From Plasmodiophora brassicae (taxonomy: Eukaryota > Endomyxa > Phytomyxea > Plasmodiophorida > Plasmodiophoridae): a stretch of 64,000 nt of DNA. The notes under the pieces were generated by a model that saw nothing but the letters and a program-made list of their open reading frames with translations, searched no databases and was not told the DNA's origin. Each line of letters starts with the position of its first letter. Position 1 is the stretch's first letter. The translations under genes were made by a program, and so were the position numbers. The stretch spans positions 62,001 through 126,000 of the forward strand of contig JASFAU010000011.1 in assembly GCA_039704465.1 (NCBI GenBank). Reading direction: 5' to 3'. Shown here piece by piece: positions 31,416 to 42,500 of the stretch.

Positions 31416-32836
31416 GCGGACCGTCCTCTCTATAGCAACAGACTGGTTTGCACAAATGACAGCGCGTGCCAATCGCCACCGATCTGGAATGCAGAAGCGG
31501 TTTCAGCCACAAGTCGCGAACGACCGGCCCCCGTATTTTCCAGATTATACTCGACGCCACATAACGCCGGAAGGCCGAGCGGTCATAGCCCTGCGGGTCG
31601 GACGTGTCAATCCGCGTGACCCCGTGGCGCGGTGACGCAGCGCGCGCGCAGCCCCTCCCCGTCCACACGACACCTTCTCAGGATGGGTTTGCAGATCGGA
31701 CTCGGCAGACGCTGGCCTGATATCTGGCGATCTTAGGGCGACGCGCTTGGGATGCCGATTACTGGCCGTCCTCCGTCCCGTACTAAAACATGGCGGTTTC
31801 TGACCTGACCAGGTCTGGCAATGCGGCTGCTGTTGCCGGTAGCCGCAGGAGCGCGCTCGGCGTTGGCGAACAGGCCTGCGGATTGTAACGAGGTGCGGGT
31901 CAGAGAGATGCAACGTGTGGGGCGGTGTTGTGGGTGACTGACGGTAACGCCAGTGTCACATCGGGCGGAAAGCAGAGGACTTTGCGTGCCAATCACGTCA
32001 CATATCCTTTGTTAGAACGCCGACTTTGAACGGGAAACCAAGCTTGCCCATTACTACTACTCCACCTACGAACACGTCGGAACAGTGCTTCCAATCGTCC
32101 AGTCAGCAAAGAGATCCGGAAGTCGCGCCCACATACCTAATGAGAAAGTGGTGCCGGTAATGGTCAACAGACAAGGAAGGCGACTACCACTATCAGGTGA
32201 CAATCAGCTTCAGGGCAGCATCGCTGGCGACGTTGTCCAGTGTAGGCCGTATCTCTGTCTGTACAAAGGTGTCGCTCAAGATCTGTCTAAGTACAGCGGT
32301 GATCCCGTAACGCGGGACACTGCGACGAACAGCGCTCGCTCTAGGGGATTTCCCTGTGCAATCATGTCAGTCTGTTTCAACTGTGCGTTATGTGATCGAG
32401 TGCCCCACAGGCCGGTCTGTGGAAATATGGCATGTTTCGATTCATGGCCATGCAGATCGCGATGACCTGGGCGTTGAACCGAGCGCTGTTTTAAAGGGAA
32501 AGACGATAATGACGTGGACTGGCATTTCGACACAACAACACGTGAAGATTGGTCGACCGCGCATTCATCCATTGTCGTGTGAGCCGTGGCTAAGCTGCGT
32601 TCCACTATGGCCACAAGAGTGGGGGCTGTCGGCGAACAGGTAGGACGGGACGTTCACTGATTAGCATTCTCGATCCGACCCCTCTGGCTTCTCAGGGATC
32701 CGTTGACTCGTGGTGGACAATGACGTGGCCGTTACACTTGGACCGCCGGAGACGGCCCTCAAGCGTTGAGTACCGTGCGGCGGACAAGAATTCATTCATT
32801 CGTTTGGCTGGGCAGCCTGACACATCGGACAACCGT
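31416..32836. other. Long divergent spacer (1.4 kb)
   Basis: The longest gene-free stretch in the window. Small frames exist on both strands. A minus-strand segment around 32200-32400 reads protein-like (NPLERALFVAVSRVTGS, then a shifted frame FVQTEIRPTLDNVASD) and may be a decayed gene, but no family could be named. Confidence 0.4.
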
Positions 32837-33451
32837 ATGGAGACGCCGACGATCAAGCTGACCATGCCGGGGCGTGCGGAATCGTTGCGCCTGGCGATGG
32901 TCCTGTCCGGGATCCCGTTCCAGGACGAGCGCATCCGCCACGACGACTGGCCGAACATGAAACCAAAGACGCTGTTCGGCGCGTTGCCAGAGATGACTAT
33001 TGACGGCGTCCAATTCGCACAGACGAACGCCCTCCTGCGTTACGTTGCTCATATCGGCGGGCTAGAACCATCGGCTGCGCTCGACAGGCTGCGGGTCGAC
33101 CAGATCGTCGACGGCGTGGGCGACGTCATTGCCGCCATCGAACCAACACTCCACGAGGAGGACCGCGGCAAGAAGATGTCCATCCGCAAGGATCTCGTCG
33201 ACACACCGTACCTGCGCGGCCTGGATTACCTTGTCGGCCAGAACAGTGTCGAGGGTCACTCGTGCGGCGACAAGGTCACGATGGCCGACCTGTCCATCTG
33301 GACCGTGACGCAATGGTTCAGGTTGGGCGTCTTGAACGGTATCCCCACCGACGTCGTCGACGCCTACCCGAACCTGGCCAAGGTCGTCAAGGCCGTCGAC
33401 CACCACCCGAGGGTTATCGAATGGCGCCAGGCGCACCCGCTGAAGAAGTAA
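32837..33451 (+). CDS. Glutathione S-transferase (sigma/mu-like)
   Basis: An intronless frame; the Met at 32837 precedes TIKLTMPGRAESLRLA, the usual first beta-strand and helix of cytosolic GSTs. Length 204 residues is typical. The G-site motif LPEMTIDGVQFAQTNALLRY with the conserved cis-Pro and QTxAxxRY is clear, and the C-terminal helical domain ends RVIEWRQAHP. The tyrosine or serine that activates glutathione is not obvious: the usual Y-F pair before GRAE is replaced by T-M-P. The enzyme would conjugate glutathione to lipophilic compounds. It lies 116 bp upstream of prenylcysteine oxidase. Confidence 0.85.
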   Translation: METPTIKLTMPGRAESLRLAMVLSGIPFQDERIRHDDWPNMKPKTLFGALPEMTIDGVQFAQTNALLRYVAHIGGLEPSAALDRLRVDQIVDGVGDVIAAIEPTLHEEDRGKKMSIRKDLVDTPYLRGLDYLVGQNSVEGHSCGDKVTMADLSIWTVTQWFRLGVLNGIPTDVVDAYPNLAKVVKAVDHHPRVIEWRQAHPLKK

Positions 33452-33567
33452 CGGTGCCAGGGAGCCTCGAACGCGATACAGTCACGAAGTATATGGCAGC
33501 TGCCCTAATGTGCATCGGCCAGCGGCTTTGCGGCCCAAATAGTACCTACCCCGTCCGTGACGTGACG

Positions 33568-35096
33568 ATGACGATGATGACGGCACTGCTGGTGCTGTGC
33601 CCCTGCCTGGTCGGGGCGGTGTCGGTCGGTATCGTGGGCGCCGGCATCGGCGGGTCCGCGTTGTCGTATTTCCTGCGTGAACGATTCGGCGACGACGTTG
33701 ACGTGACCGTCTTCGAGGCGTCCGGCCGGGTCGGCGGGCGAATCCGCGAGCACCGTGTCGAGGAGGGCTTCGTCGTCGAGGCCGGCGCCGCCATCGGCAT
33801 CAAACGGAACCGGTACTTCTTCGAGCTCAGCGAACGACTGGGATTTCAGGCCGGCCCGCCCAACGTCGACGAGGGCGATTTCGCGGTATTCAACGGGAAA
33901 CAGTTCGTGTTTCAATCATCGTCGTCATCGTACCTGACGACGGTGTGGCGCCTGGTCCGCCGGTACGGCCTGTCGATGGTCACGGCACAGGACCTGGTTC
34001 GGCGCATGGCCACCGACTTCGACCTGATATACGACATCCAGGCCGCCGGGCAGGCGTTCAACACCTCGAAGTCGATGTGGGATGCGCTCGGCCTGGGGCC
34101 GTACGCCGCGCTTCGTTTGAATGACAGCCTGGCGAGCGAAGCGCCATGGTACGCGCCGATGTCGGGTGCGTTCGTCGACGAATTCGTGGCGGCTGTCACG
34201 CGTATCAATTACAACCAGGCGCCGACGACCATCAGTGCCCTGGCCGGCGGCATCGCGCTGGCCCCGATCGTCACCGACCAAGTGTTCTCGATCACGGGCG
34301 GCAAGTAAGTCGTACCGTTTAGCAATGACCGCGCCCCGCCTGCTTGGAGTGACGTCGATGTACAGTGCACAGCTGCCGGCAGCTTTGCTTCGAAACTCGA
34401 GCGCCCATCTCGTGCTGGACTGCCCGGTTCGATCTGTCGAGCGCGTGGACGACACGTGGCGCGTGATGCTGGACAACGGGACATCCGTTGACTATGATGT
34501 CGTCGCTCTTGCCGCACCGTTCGTGACGTCGTCGATCGCTCTGGGTGGACCCGATGTCACTGTCCCCGACCGTCGTCCCTATCAACAAGTGTATACGACG
34601 TTTGTGGAAGGCCGCTTCGTGCCTGGTAAGGATCTGTTCGTGTAGCCGAAATGCAGGGGCCGTCTAATGCGAACGACGTCGCCTAGCGTACTTTGGCGCC
34701 AAGACGACCAAGGACCTGCCGTCAGCAATCGGCACGGTCGAATCCGACGAGATCGCATTCTCGTCGATCGGCACGATCCGCAATCGCAACGGGACGCGAT
34801 TCGTAAAGTTCTTTTCGCGGAACCCACTACCAGAGTCGGTTCTGTCGGGCATGTTCGCACCCGGCTACAAGGTCGCCAGTTCAACGCGGTGGTTCGCGTA
34901 CCCAAAGTTCGACACGCCCGAGCACCTCGGTGAGTTCCGAATCGGTGACGGCCTGTACTACCTAAACGCCATCGAGCGCGGCGCATCCGCAATCGAGATC
35001 GCCATGGTCGCCGCCAAGAACGTCGCTCTGCTCATCTGCGACCGATTCCGTCGGCATAATACGCCCGCGCCCGCACCCGAACGCACGGAACTCTGA
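33568..35096 (+). CDS. Prenylcysteine oxidase
   Basis: Predicted exons 33568-34304, 34366-34625 and 34687-35096; 468 residues, near the 505 of human PCYOX1. A signal peptide (MTMMTALLVLCPCLVGAVS) precedes the FAD motif VGIVGAGIGGSALSYFL and the GRVGGR motif. Exon 2 starts within the conserved GGN, and the C-terminus LYYLNAIERGASAIEIAM plus AAKNVALL matches the family signature. The enzyme cleaves the thioether of prenylcysteines left after turnover of prenylated proteins, giving Cys, an aldehyde and H2O2, in a lysosome-like compartment. The 116-bp distance to the GST suggests a shared detoxification theme, by inference only. Confidence 0.88.
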
Positions 35097-35322
35097 CGTA
35101 CCCATCGTCTCGAACAAGACCACACCTGGTGCTGAGCACGTTAACGCCACCGAACTATAGACAAACGCTGCCGCCGCTTGACACACACGGGTCTGGCACG
35201 ACGCTGTTGTTGTCCGGCGCGCCGTCTTCGGTGTCGTGCTGTGTGTGCCGTGGTGTGTGCGACATTTTTGCGGGCCAGGTCCGGGGCGCCGACGGGGCCT
35301 TCCAACTGGGTCTCGGCTGCCG

Positions 35323-36668
35323 ATGCCGTCGTCGAGCGATGGCGGCACCGGGCCCGCGGTTGCCGCCAGGGAGCAGGACCTGCAGGGTCGGATTACGAAA
35401 CTCAGCCTGGACCTGATTGAGATGCGGAAGGAGAGGGCGAAAAGCGTCGAACAGGTCCGGGTCGGCGGCTGCGGTCCCGCGCGCGCGCGTGCGTCTGACG
35501 CGTGTCCAGATTCGGAACGCGCGCCTGACGATCGCGAGAAACAACGATCAGATGCGAACGGAGCTCCATAGGAAGGATCTTGAAATCCGCGCCCTTCAGG
35601 AGGCCCTCCAGCAACGCACCTCAACGGAGGCCAATGAGGGGTCCCAGCTCAAGGAGCACATTCGACGACTAACCGACCAGCTTGCCGACTACCAGGTGGA
35701 ACGTCTTGCCTCCTGTTTACCGTTTGCATTTTCTGAGCGGTTTGTATCAGACAGCGCTGGCTCATCGGACAGCCAGCGAGCAGAGCCTTCGCGAGACACT
35801 GCGCGCCAAAGACAACGAACTCGACCTTCAACGCGAGGACGTCTCGGGAAAGCTGGCCTCTCTCGAGCAGCGTCTTGCCGCGTCCGAGGCCGACAACTCC
35901 CAGCTCCGTGCGTTGTATTTCGCCGAGCAGCGTGCCTCATCGTCGTTTCGATCGACCCTCGAAACCATCGAGAACGAGAGCGCTTCGCTTCGTGGGCATG
36001 TCACGAAGCTCAAGGCCGAAAATGGCATCCTGAAAGCCAACTGGCAAAGCGAGCGCACCCGCGTTCTCCAGCTCGAGGGGACGCAAGCGGCCGCCGTTCT
36101 TCGGGAGCGGGACGAGCTTCGTGCCTTGGTTGAGAAGTTGCAGCCGCTCGCGAATGCTGGACGAGCTGGTCACGAATCGCTCGTGGCGAAGGACTCAGAG
36201 ATCGAACGGCTCAAACAGACCCTGAGGGCATTGCAGGCCGAGAACCGCGCCAAGGACAACATGATCCACGAGTTCGACCAGCGTCTCGCAGACCTGCAGG
36301 CGCAGTCGGAAGCCGACAAGTCCGATCTCGAACGGCAGAACGCCCTGATCGGCGAGCTCTACAGGCGTCTGAAGGACCAGGAAGTGAACGGCAAGGCGGA
36401 ACCAGACCCGGGTGCTCCCGCTGCTCGGTCGGCGCCCTCCCCGTCCGACTCCGCTCGTCTCCATGCCATCCGAAGAGATGTCCTCGCGACACGGTCTATC
36501 GTGTGCTCCCTTCTGGGGGACGTGGCGCCCGACCCGCACCTCGCAAGAGCGGGCAAGGACGGCGACGAGATCGACCTCGTGGACGTCCAGGCTGTCGTCT
36601 CCGACCTGTACCAGCTGGTGTCGGACGGCGCCGCGTCCCGTCTAGGGGACTCCTGCGCCATGCAATGA
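35323..36668 (+). CDS. Coiled-coil protein
   Basis: Predicted exons 35323-35454, 35510-35695 and 35751-36668; 411 residues. All introns are phase 0 and the heptad pattern runs across them: LQGRITKLSLDLIEMRKERA, then IRALQEALQQRTSTEA, then RVLQLEGTQAAAVLRERDEL. About 280 residues are coiled coil; the last 90 are Pro/Ser-rich, then a small acidic helical end. Myosin-tail, centrosomal or golgin-like function is possible; no family signature is visible. The exact first exon is inferred. Confidence 0.7.
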
Positions 36669-36821
36669 CAGTTGGCGGCTATCGTTTGCCCAGTATGTAT
36701 TCATTGTACCATGGTATAAAGTATTATGCAATCGCTGTCGTCGGTCTGCAACGGTGGTGAACGCCAATGCTGGCGCGTATATTACGGATCGGTGATGTCC
36801 AGCTATGGGCGTGCGTCAGCG

Positions 36822-37289
36822 TCAGTAGATGTATGGCATGAAGTTGCCGTTGGCATCGTGCAGGCGCAGCTGCGCAAGCAGATAGTTGAGCTCGCGGCCG
36901 AAGTTCTCCTCAAAGTCGTCGTCGTCGTCGCCAGGTGCGCCAGCAGCGGCGGCGTCCGGTGCCGGTCGCGCCCTGTCATTGGCGCATCGGGTCCTGGCCG
37001 CCGATCGCTGCACGTGCAATTCCTGAAGGCGTGCTGTGAGCTGCTCGACAGATACAGGGGCGGGTTCGGCAGCGGCGACAGGCGCAGGCCCGGAGGCCTG
37101 CGGTATGGAGAACCACGATCGCGCGTAGATGACGGGGTTGGACGCCGATGGCAGGTCGAAGACGCGATCGGGCAGCGGCCCCTGCCGTTCGCCGGTCATA
37201 CTGCCCGCGATTGACTGGCAGGCGACGACGAACTGGTCAGAGCAAGCCGCCACTGGGCACGCGCCGCACTCTGGCGGGTCACGCGACAT
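36822..37289 (-). CDS. Hypothetical protein
   Basis: A frame of 155 residues. The N-terminus has Cys-rich CGACPVAACSDQFVVAC; the centre predicts a short helix (SVEQLTARLQELHVQRSAA) and the C-terminus an acidic run DDDDDFEENF and a final segment LNYLLAQLRLHDANGNF. I do not recognise the family. The helix and acidic end make it more protein-like than the overlapping plus-strand frame. Confidence 0.45.
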   Translation of the reverse strand: MSRDPPECGACPVAACSDQFVVACQSIAGSMTGERQGPLPDRVFDLPSASNPVIYARSWFSIPQASGPAPVAAAEPAPVSVEQLTARLQELHVQRSAARTRCANDRARPAPDAAAAGAPGDDDDDFEENFGRELNYLLAQLRLHDANGNFMPYIY

Positions 37290-37787
37290 GAGTCGACTCG
37301 GCGACTGGGCGCCTCGCTTGAACCCCCTGGCCGATATTCACCTCCGGCACAGGCGAACCTCAACGTATCCCGACAGGCCGCCCGTTCGGACGGGTACGAC
37401 CGCTGACGTATCAGTCGACGCACCTGTACCGAAGGACAAGGATATGTCGCTCCTGCTCGCTGTGCCGGTCACCACCCTGTCGGACCCAGTCTGTACCGAC
37501 GCGATCCAGCGCCCGTCGCGCACCACAGCCCCGACACAACGCGAAGCCCCGCCCCTTGGGAAGATGGGCGATGTGATCACTGGACCCCGTCACGTCACAC
37601 TCGCTGCGCCAGACGAGGAGGAGAACAGTTCACAAAAACTGCGCGCGCGCGACTGGGGAATTCGGCGACTCCGAGATAAGCGGCCCCCCGTCAGGGCACT
37701 GCTCACCACGTCCGGCCGTCCCCGAATCGTTTGCTGATGACCGAATGACACGCTGGTAATCGCAGGGTACAACAGGTACTTTGATAA
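37290..37787. other. Intergenic region
   Basis: Nothing recognised. A plus-strand frame (37129-37737) and a minus-strand frame cross it, but both have shadow-like composition and no family signal. Confidence 0.35.
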
Positions 37788-38921
37788 TCAGACAGCATAG
37801 TGGCTGTTCGCGCGATGAATGGCCCGTTTGATAACGCGCCGGAGGCTGGCGACATGGTGGGCGCTGGTGAGGTTGAAGACGCTGTTCGTGCATGTCATCC
37901 AGCTGGACGGCGCCTGGTGCCAGAACGGGTCGTAGAGGACGAAACCGTCGTTGTACATGGCAGCCACGTACGAGAACGAGCTGTGCGCCATCACGAGAAT
38001 ATCGGCGGTGACCATCGCGTGCAACGAGTACAGCGCGTCGCCGTCCAGGACGAACGTCGGGCTGAACTCGGTGAACTCTGGGAATTCCTGAACAGGCATA
38101 TTCAGGTGCTGAAATGTAGCGCCAGCACACTGACTGCCGCAGGGACCTACATGGGCACCCCCGCTGGAGTAAATGTTCAGCTTGACCGGCATCGACGTCC
38201 TCTGGCGAATCGCTGTGAACAATGCTCGAATCTTTTCCGCGTTGAGGTTGTTGGCAATGAATCGAAATGCATCGCCTTCCGCCCGGTACCCTTTTCGAAT
38301 ATGCAAAGCGACGTTGATGGCGACGGGATCCAACTCGACAATAACAGGCTTGGGAGACGCATTCGGCGAGAAGTACTTGTTACGAAGAGCCTCGCGGGAC
38401 ACATCAATCAAGTTCGGGTTGATGTCAACGAAGTGCGTCCCTTCCGTGTACTCTGTAGTCGGCGTCCCAGGCGGCAGGTCGGCCTCCTGTATTTCGCCCT
38501 CGCCCAGGTTCAAGAACCTGTCCGCGAGCGTGGGATTCGTCCCCCATTCGATCGTGTTCGGGACAGGCCGGTGGACGTAGGTGAGGCCCGTCGCCATCGT
38601 CATGATCAGGTGCACGATGCGGGGTTGCATCGCAGACCCAAACCCACCACCAGTCAGCCCGCACACCGACAACGTGTCAGCGGGGCGCCCGACAACGCCC
38701 ATCCATTCGCTGTAGTCTGCCTTCTCCTCCACGGTAACCGTCGACACGTTGACGTCGACGGTGCCGCCACTGCTGTTGGCCTTCACACTGACGATGGTCA
38801 CCTGCCGCGAACGCGGCGACGCATTCGACACCATGTCAACGAGTAGCATCATCGAGAATACGACGAGGGTGCCCACGACTAGCCAGTGCCACCGCCAGGA
38901 CACTCCAGCCGACCGGTCCAT
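37788..38921 (-). CDS. Type II membrane protein, possible glycosyltransferase
   Basis: One frame of 377 residues from the Met at 38921, chosen because it places a short basic tail before a transmembrane anchor (WLVVGTLVVFSMMLLVDMV), the usual Golgi type II layout. The lumenal part contains NVALHIRKGYR, resembling the HxRRGD-type loop of alpha-1,2/1,6-fucosyltransferases, and later LYSLHAMVTADILVMAHSSF, resembling the S-S-F/S motif of the same enzymes. Six Cys and several N-x-S/T sites fit a secreted fold. The open frame continues upstream without a plausible start. A fucosyltransferase-like (GT11/GT23) function is inference; the match is short. Confidence 0.6.
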   Translation of the reverse strand: MDRSAGVSWRWHWLVVGTLVVFSMMLLVDMVSNASPRSRQVTIVSVKANSSGGTVDVNVSTVTVEEKADYSEWMGVVGRPADTLSVCGLTGGGFGSAMQPRIVHLIMTMATGLTYVHRPVPNTIEWGTNPTLADRFLNLGEGEIQEADLPPGTPTTEYTEGTHFVDINPNLIDVSREALRNKYFSPNASPKPVIVELDPVAINVALHIRKGYRAEGDAFRFIANNLNAEKIRALFTAIRQRTSMPVKLNIYSSGGAHVGPCGSQCAGATFQHLNMPVQEFPEFTEFSPTFVLDGDALYSLHAMVTADILVMAHSSFSYVAAMYNDGFVLYDPFWHQAPSSWMTCTNSVFNLTSAHHVASLRRVIKRAIHRANSHYAV

Positions 38922-39500
38922 ACTGCTCCAGACGCAGGCGACACCGGCGGCGGGCACTGTTGCGCTGTGCGCTGGCCTGGACCCACTAGAGGACGGGCAG
39001 CAACAAGCATTCCATGGCATGCAACAGGCACACGCGGCACAGCACAGCCTCGTCGAGCCTGCATAGGTGTAGGTACATACATCACCGCTGCAGTATTCAG
39101 CACACGGGTTCGCGCCTTGGAATGAAACCACCCTGTGGACCGACGTCACTGCCGCACAGTTCAGCCAGGGACGGGAGACGGCGCCCCCGATCTGCTGGCG
39201 CGCCCTTCCGCCTTGTCCAGCTTGGCTAGCAGGTCCCTGACACGGTGTGTGAAACGCAATCGACCGGCGACGACGACCGATGGGGCGGTACTCTTGGGTG
39301 TTGAACGCCTGTCGCAGCAGGGCGTGCACCCGTTGGATCTGCTCGACGAGCTCGTCGCGCGTCTTGCGCAGATCCCTGCACTGCTGGTCGAGGTCGTCCT
39401 CGGTGACGGCGGCACCCGGCGCCAGGTCGACGACGTCCATGGCGGCGGCGCCGGCGCCGGCGGACTCGTCCATTGCGCTGCGTGGGCGCCGAGGTCCGCG
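38922..39500. other. Divergent spacer upstream of SMC5
   Basis: Lies between divergent starts. A GC-rich minus-strand frame spans it in continuation of the previous gene, but lacks protein-like composition. No motif recognised. Confidence 0.4.
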
Positions 39501-42500
39501 ATGCCCACCGCTTCCGCCCGACGCCACGCGGCACCCGCCAACGGCAACGACGACGGGCGGCCCGACAAGCGCCCGCGAATCGCGCCGCCCGCCGATAGCG
39601 AATTCCTGGAGGGCGCCATCCGACGTGTCGTCCTGCACAATTTCGGTCCGCCCGTTTCGACCCCGTCTGCACAGGGGCCCCAGCGCTGACGGCGACGCCT
39701 CCCCATGCAACAGTGACCTATTCCGATGTCGAATTCACCGCTGGGTCGGGACTGAACCTGGTGACCGGTCCGAATGGCTCCGGTAGGGACGTCTTTGAAA
39801 CGCGCGCGAAACCGCCGCCGCCGCCCAACCTGATCACGTTCGTCTCTATAGGAAAAAGCTCCATCGTCTGTGCGCTGTGTCTCGGCCTCGGGGGTGATAC
39901 TCATGTAGGATGAGGCTACGTTCACCCACGATGCGTTGCGTTGATATCGGTGTCCTGATCGTAGAGCCTGGGTCGTGCGGATAAGACGAGCGATTTCGTG
40001 AAGCGCGGTGCTGAGACGGGTATGCGATTCGGCGCTCTTGAACGGGTCTGCGCCTATTAATCGGGACGGTCGCCAGGTTACATTGAGATCGAGCTCCATA
40101 CGCCTAGCCGGTCAACGCCTCGCACGGTTATTCGTCGCGTGCTGTCGAAGGATTCGACGAAGAGCGCTTGGCTGATTAACGGGCGACCTTCCAAGAAGAA
40201 GGATGTTCACGATATCACAAAAGCATTGAACATCCAGGTGGACAACTTGTGTCAGTTCCTGGCCCAGGAGAAGGTGTGCGAATTCGCCAAGCTCGAACCG
40301 AAAAGCCTGCTTCGGGACACGGAGAAGGCCGCTTACGACGGCCGTCTACATGAGCTGCACCTGCAACTCATTGAGCTACGCAAGCTCGAGGAGGTATCTC
40401 GCAAGGAGCTGGAGGAAACGACGAAGTCCTTGCAAAGGATGACGGCGCAGGCAGAGGTACGTGGATCCCGGAACGCGTTGGGTTACGTGGTTGCCCATGC
40501 CGCTCGGTAACAGGCTCTGCACGTTGAGGTCGAGCGTCTTGAAGAACAGAACGAGATGAAGGAGCGAATCGATCTGCTGCAGAAGTACAGACCCTGGCTG
40601 GAGTTTACGGTGCTGCGCACCCACGCCAGGGAGCTTCAAATCGCTCATTCCCAGGCACTCGCCCGGTTAAAGGAACTGAAAAAGCAGCAAGAACCGATGG
40701 TGTAAGGTGTCGGAGGATCCGCTGCTGTGCCTGTCCGCCTGACGTTATGCTTGCGTACAGCGCTCGATTAGAATCTCTTCGAGGTGCGAAAGCCGATGCT
40801 GAAGCGCAATGGAAGCGCCTGCAGAACGGCAACAAGAAGCTCGAATCGAAGTACAGAAACGCGATCGAACATCTGGACACGTTGGAAGTCGAGATGGCCT
40901 CATTGGGTGCCGTAATCCTGCTCCGTGCGGCCACATAGTTGGGCGCTGACCGTTCCGCAGGGGAAGAGCTGGCGGCCGTTGACAAACGCGTCCTGGACCA
41001 CAAAAAGGAAGTCCAGGCTGTTACAACGAAGATAACCGACCTCGAATCCAAACTTGCCGAACTGCCAGCGAGCTCGGTGACCCTACCCCGCCTAGCAGTG
41101 AACGTGATTTGTGGAGCTCATAAGTTTGGCTCTTAGGACATCCAGGCTCGTCTTCAGGAGCTGAACGCGCGGAAGGCGGAGCAGCACAAGGCACTCGATC
41201 ACCTAAACGCGAAGGCCCATGCTATTGACGCCCAACAACGTAACCACAATCATGTTGGAATGCGTATGTGCCATACTCATCACACCCTAGATGAGCGTAC
41301 TCGGGAGAAGACCCACCTGAACAAAGAACTGCGGATGCTACAGGTTTCTATTTGCCAAGTGCTTTGCGGTGGGTGAAATTGACAGTGTGCTCAGGATGAG
41401 AAAACGCAAAGGGCGAGGAAGCTTTTCAGTCGCGATGGTCATCCCAGCGATCAGGCCAAGGATTGCCAGAGATTCCTCGACTGGTCAGCCGTTCATCCTG
41501 ATAACAGCAGTGCAGCGCCCTGAGAGCTGGAACAGGCTCGAGAAAGAAGGTCGTGCGCAGTGTAGGGGCAAAGTGTATGGCCCCGTTGGACTCGAGTTGC
41601 AATTCCCAGTTAAGGGTTGGTCAGCGACAACTCCAGTGCATCTGGGTAATTGCTTAACGCACCGGCATGGGTAGGTGCGGAGCGATATGTCGAGCACCTG
41701 ATCCCATACCATGTCCTGCTTGGGTTCGTCGTTGAAAACGATGACGACTGGAGGCTCCTGGCGCAGAAGAAGAGCGCGATGCGCGTCCGGGTTGACATTT
41801 CGACAACGTCGTCTGCCGAGGTCAGTGCATGGTATATACCGGCTCGGAACCTCGTGCGGGCACCGACGCGATGACAGTTCCCCCATCGATTTGAATTGCC
41901 GGCCCCGCTCGGCTTCCTGGACGATGCCGTCCAGGGCCCTCATGCCGTAATGCAGTGTCTCAAGGCCCGTTTCCAGCTCCACGAAACCGCCTACACCCTG
42001 GACCCTAGCGTACGGTCCCAGAAGAACTTCATGTGCCAATCCGTCGATGTAGAGCCGCGCTGGTGTATACCGTCATCGCCGTCTCAGAGCAGTCTCTGTA
42101 GGACCACTCTCGACCCAGGCGCCTGTTCTTCTCCGATTCCTTCTGTAGCCAGGGGTTCTCACGATATGCCAACCGAGCGATGTCGTTCGGCATAGATAAG
42201 GTGCGCTAACCTGCCGTTGTTAGGTGTATGATCTGACGTCTCGACAGGTGCAACCCGCGCGTTCGCTGTCCGGTACATCGGATGATTCGCAACTGAAGAA
42301 CGCCGAAGAATCGCTGGCTAGGATCGAGGCTGAGCTTACGCAGCTGAACGCTGAAAAAAAGGTCCTTGCTGGCGAGACGGTCCCGATTAACAAGGTCATG
42401 AAGGTACGAATGACGGTAGGAATCGGCGACGAGTCGTGGCTTAACGCTAATGCGCAGGAAATCAACAGCGAAATGGGCCAGCTGACTGGGTACGAAAAGT

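Noticed and set aside
32276..32614. Minus-strand protein-coding frame in the 1.4-kb spacer
   Set aside because: Locally protein-like but broken into two frames, no family, and no start with support. Left as possible relic.
37129..37737. Plus-strand ORF of 202 residues
   Set aside because: Composition rich in Arg, Pro and Thr like a shadow of the opposite frame; no family signal. The minus frame 36822-37289 is more protein-like.
37788..39710. 640-residue minus ORF as one protein
   Set aside because: Residues before the Met at 38921 are GC-rich shadow of SMC5 exon 1 and lack protein character; the anchor starts right after the chosen Met.
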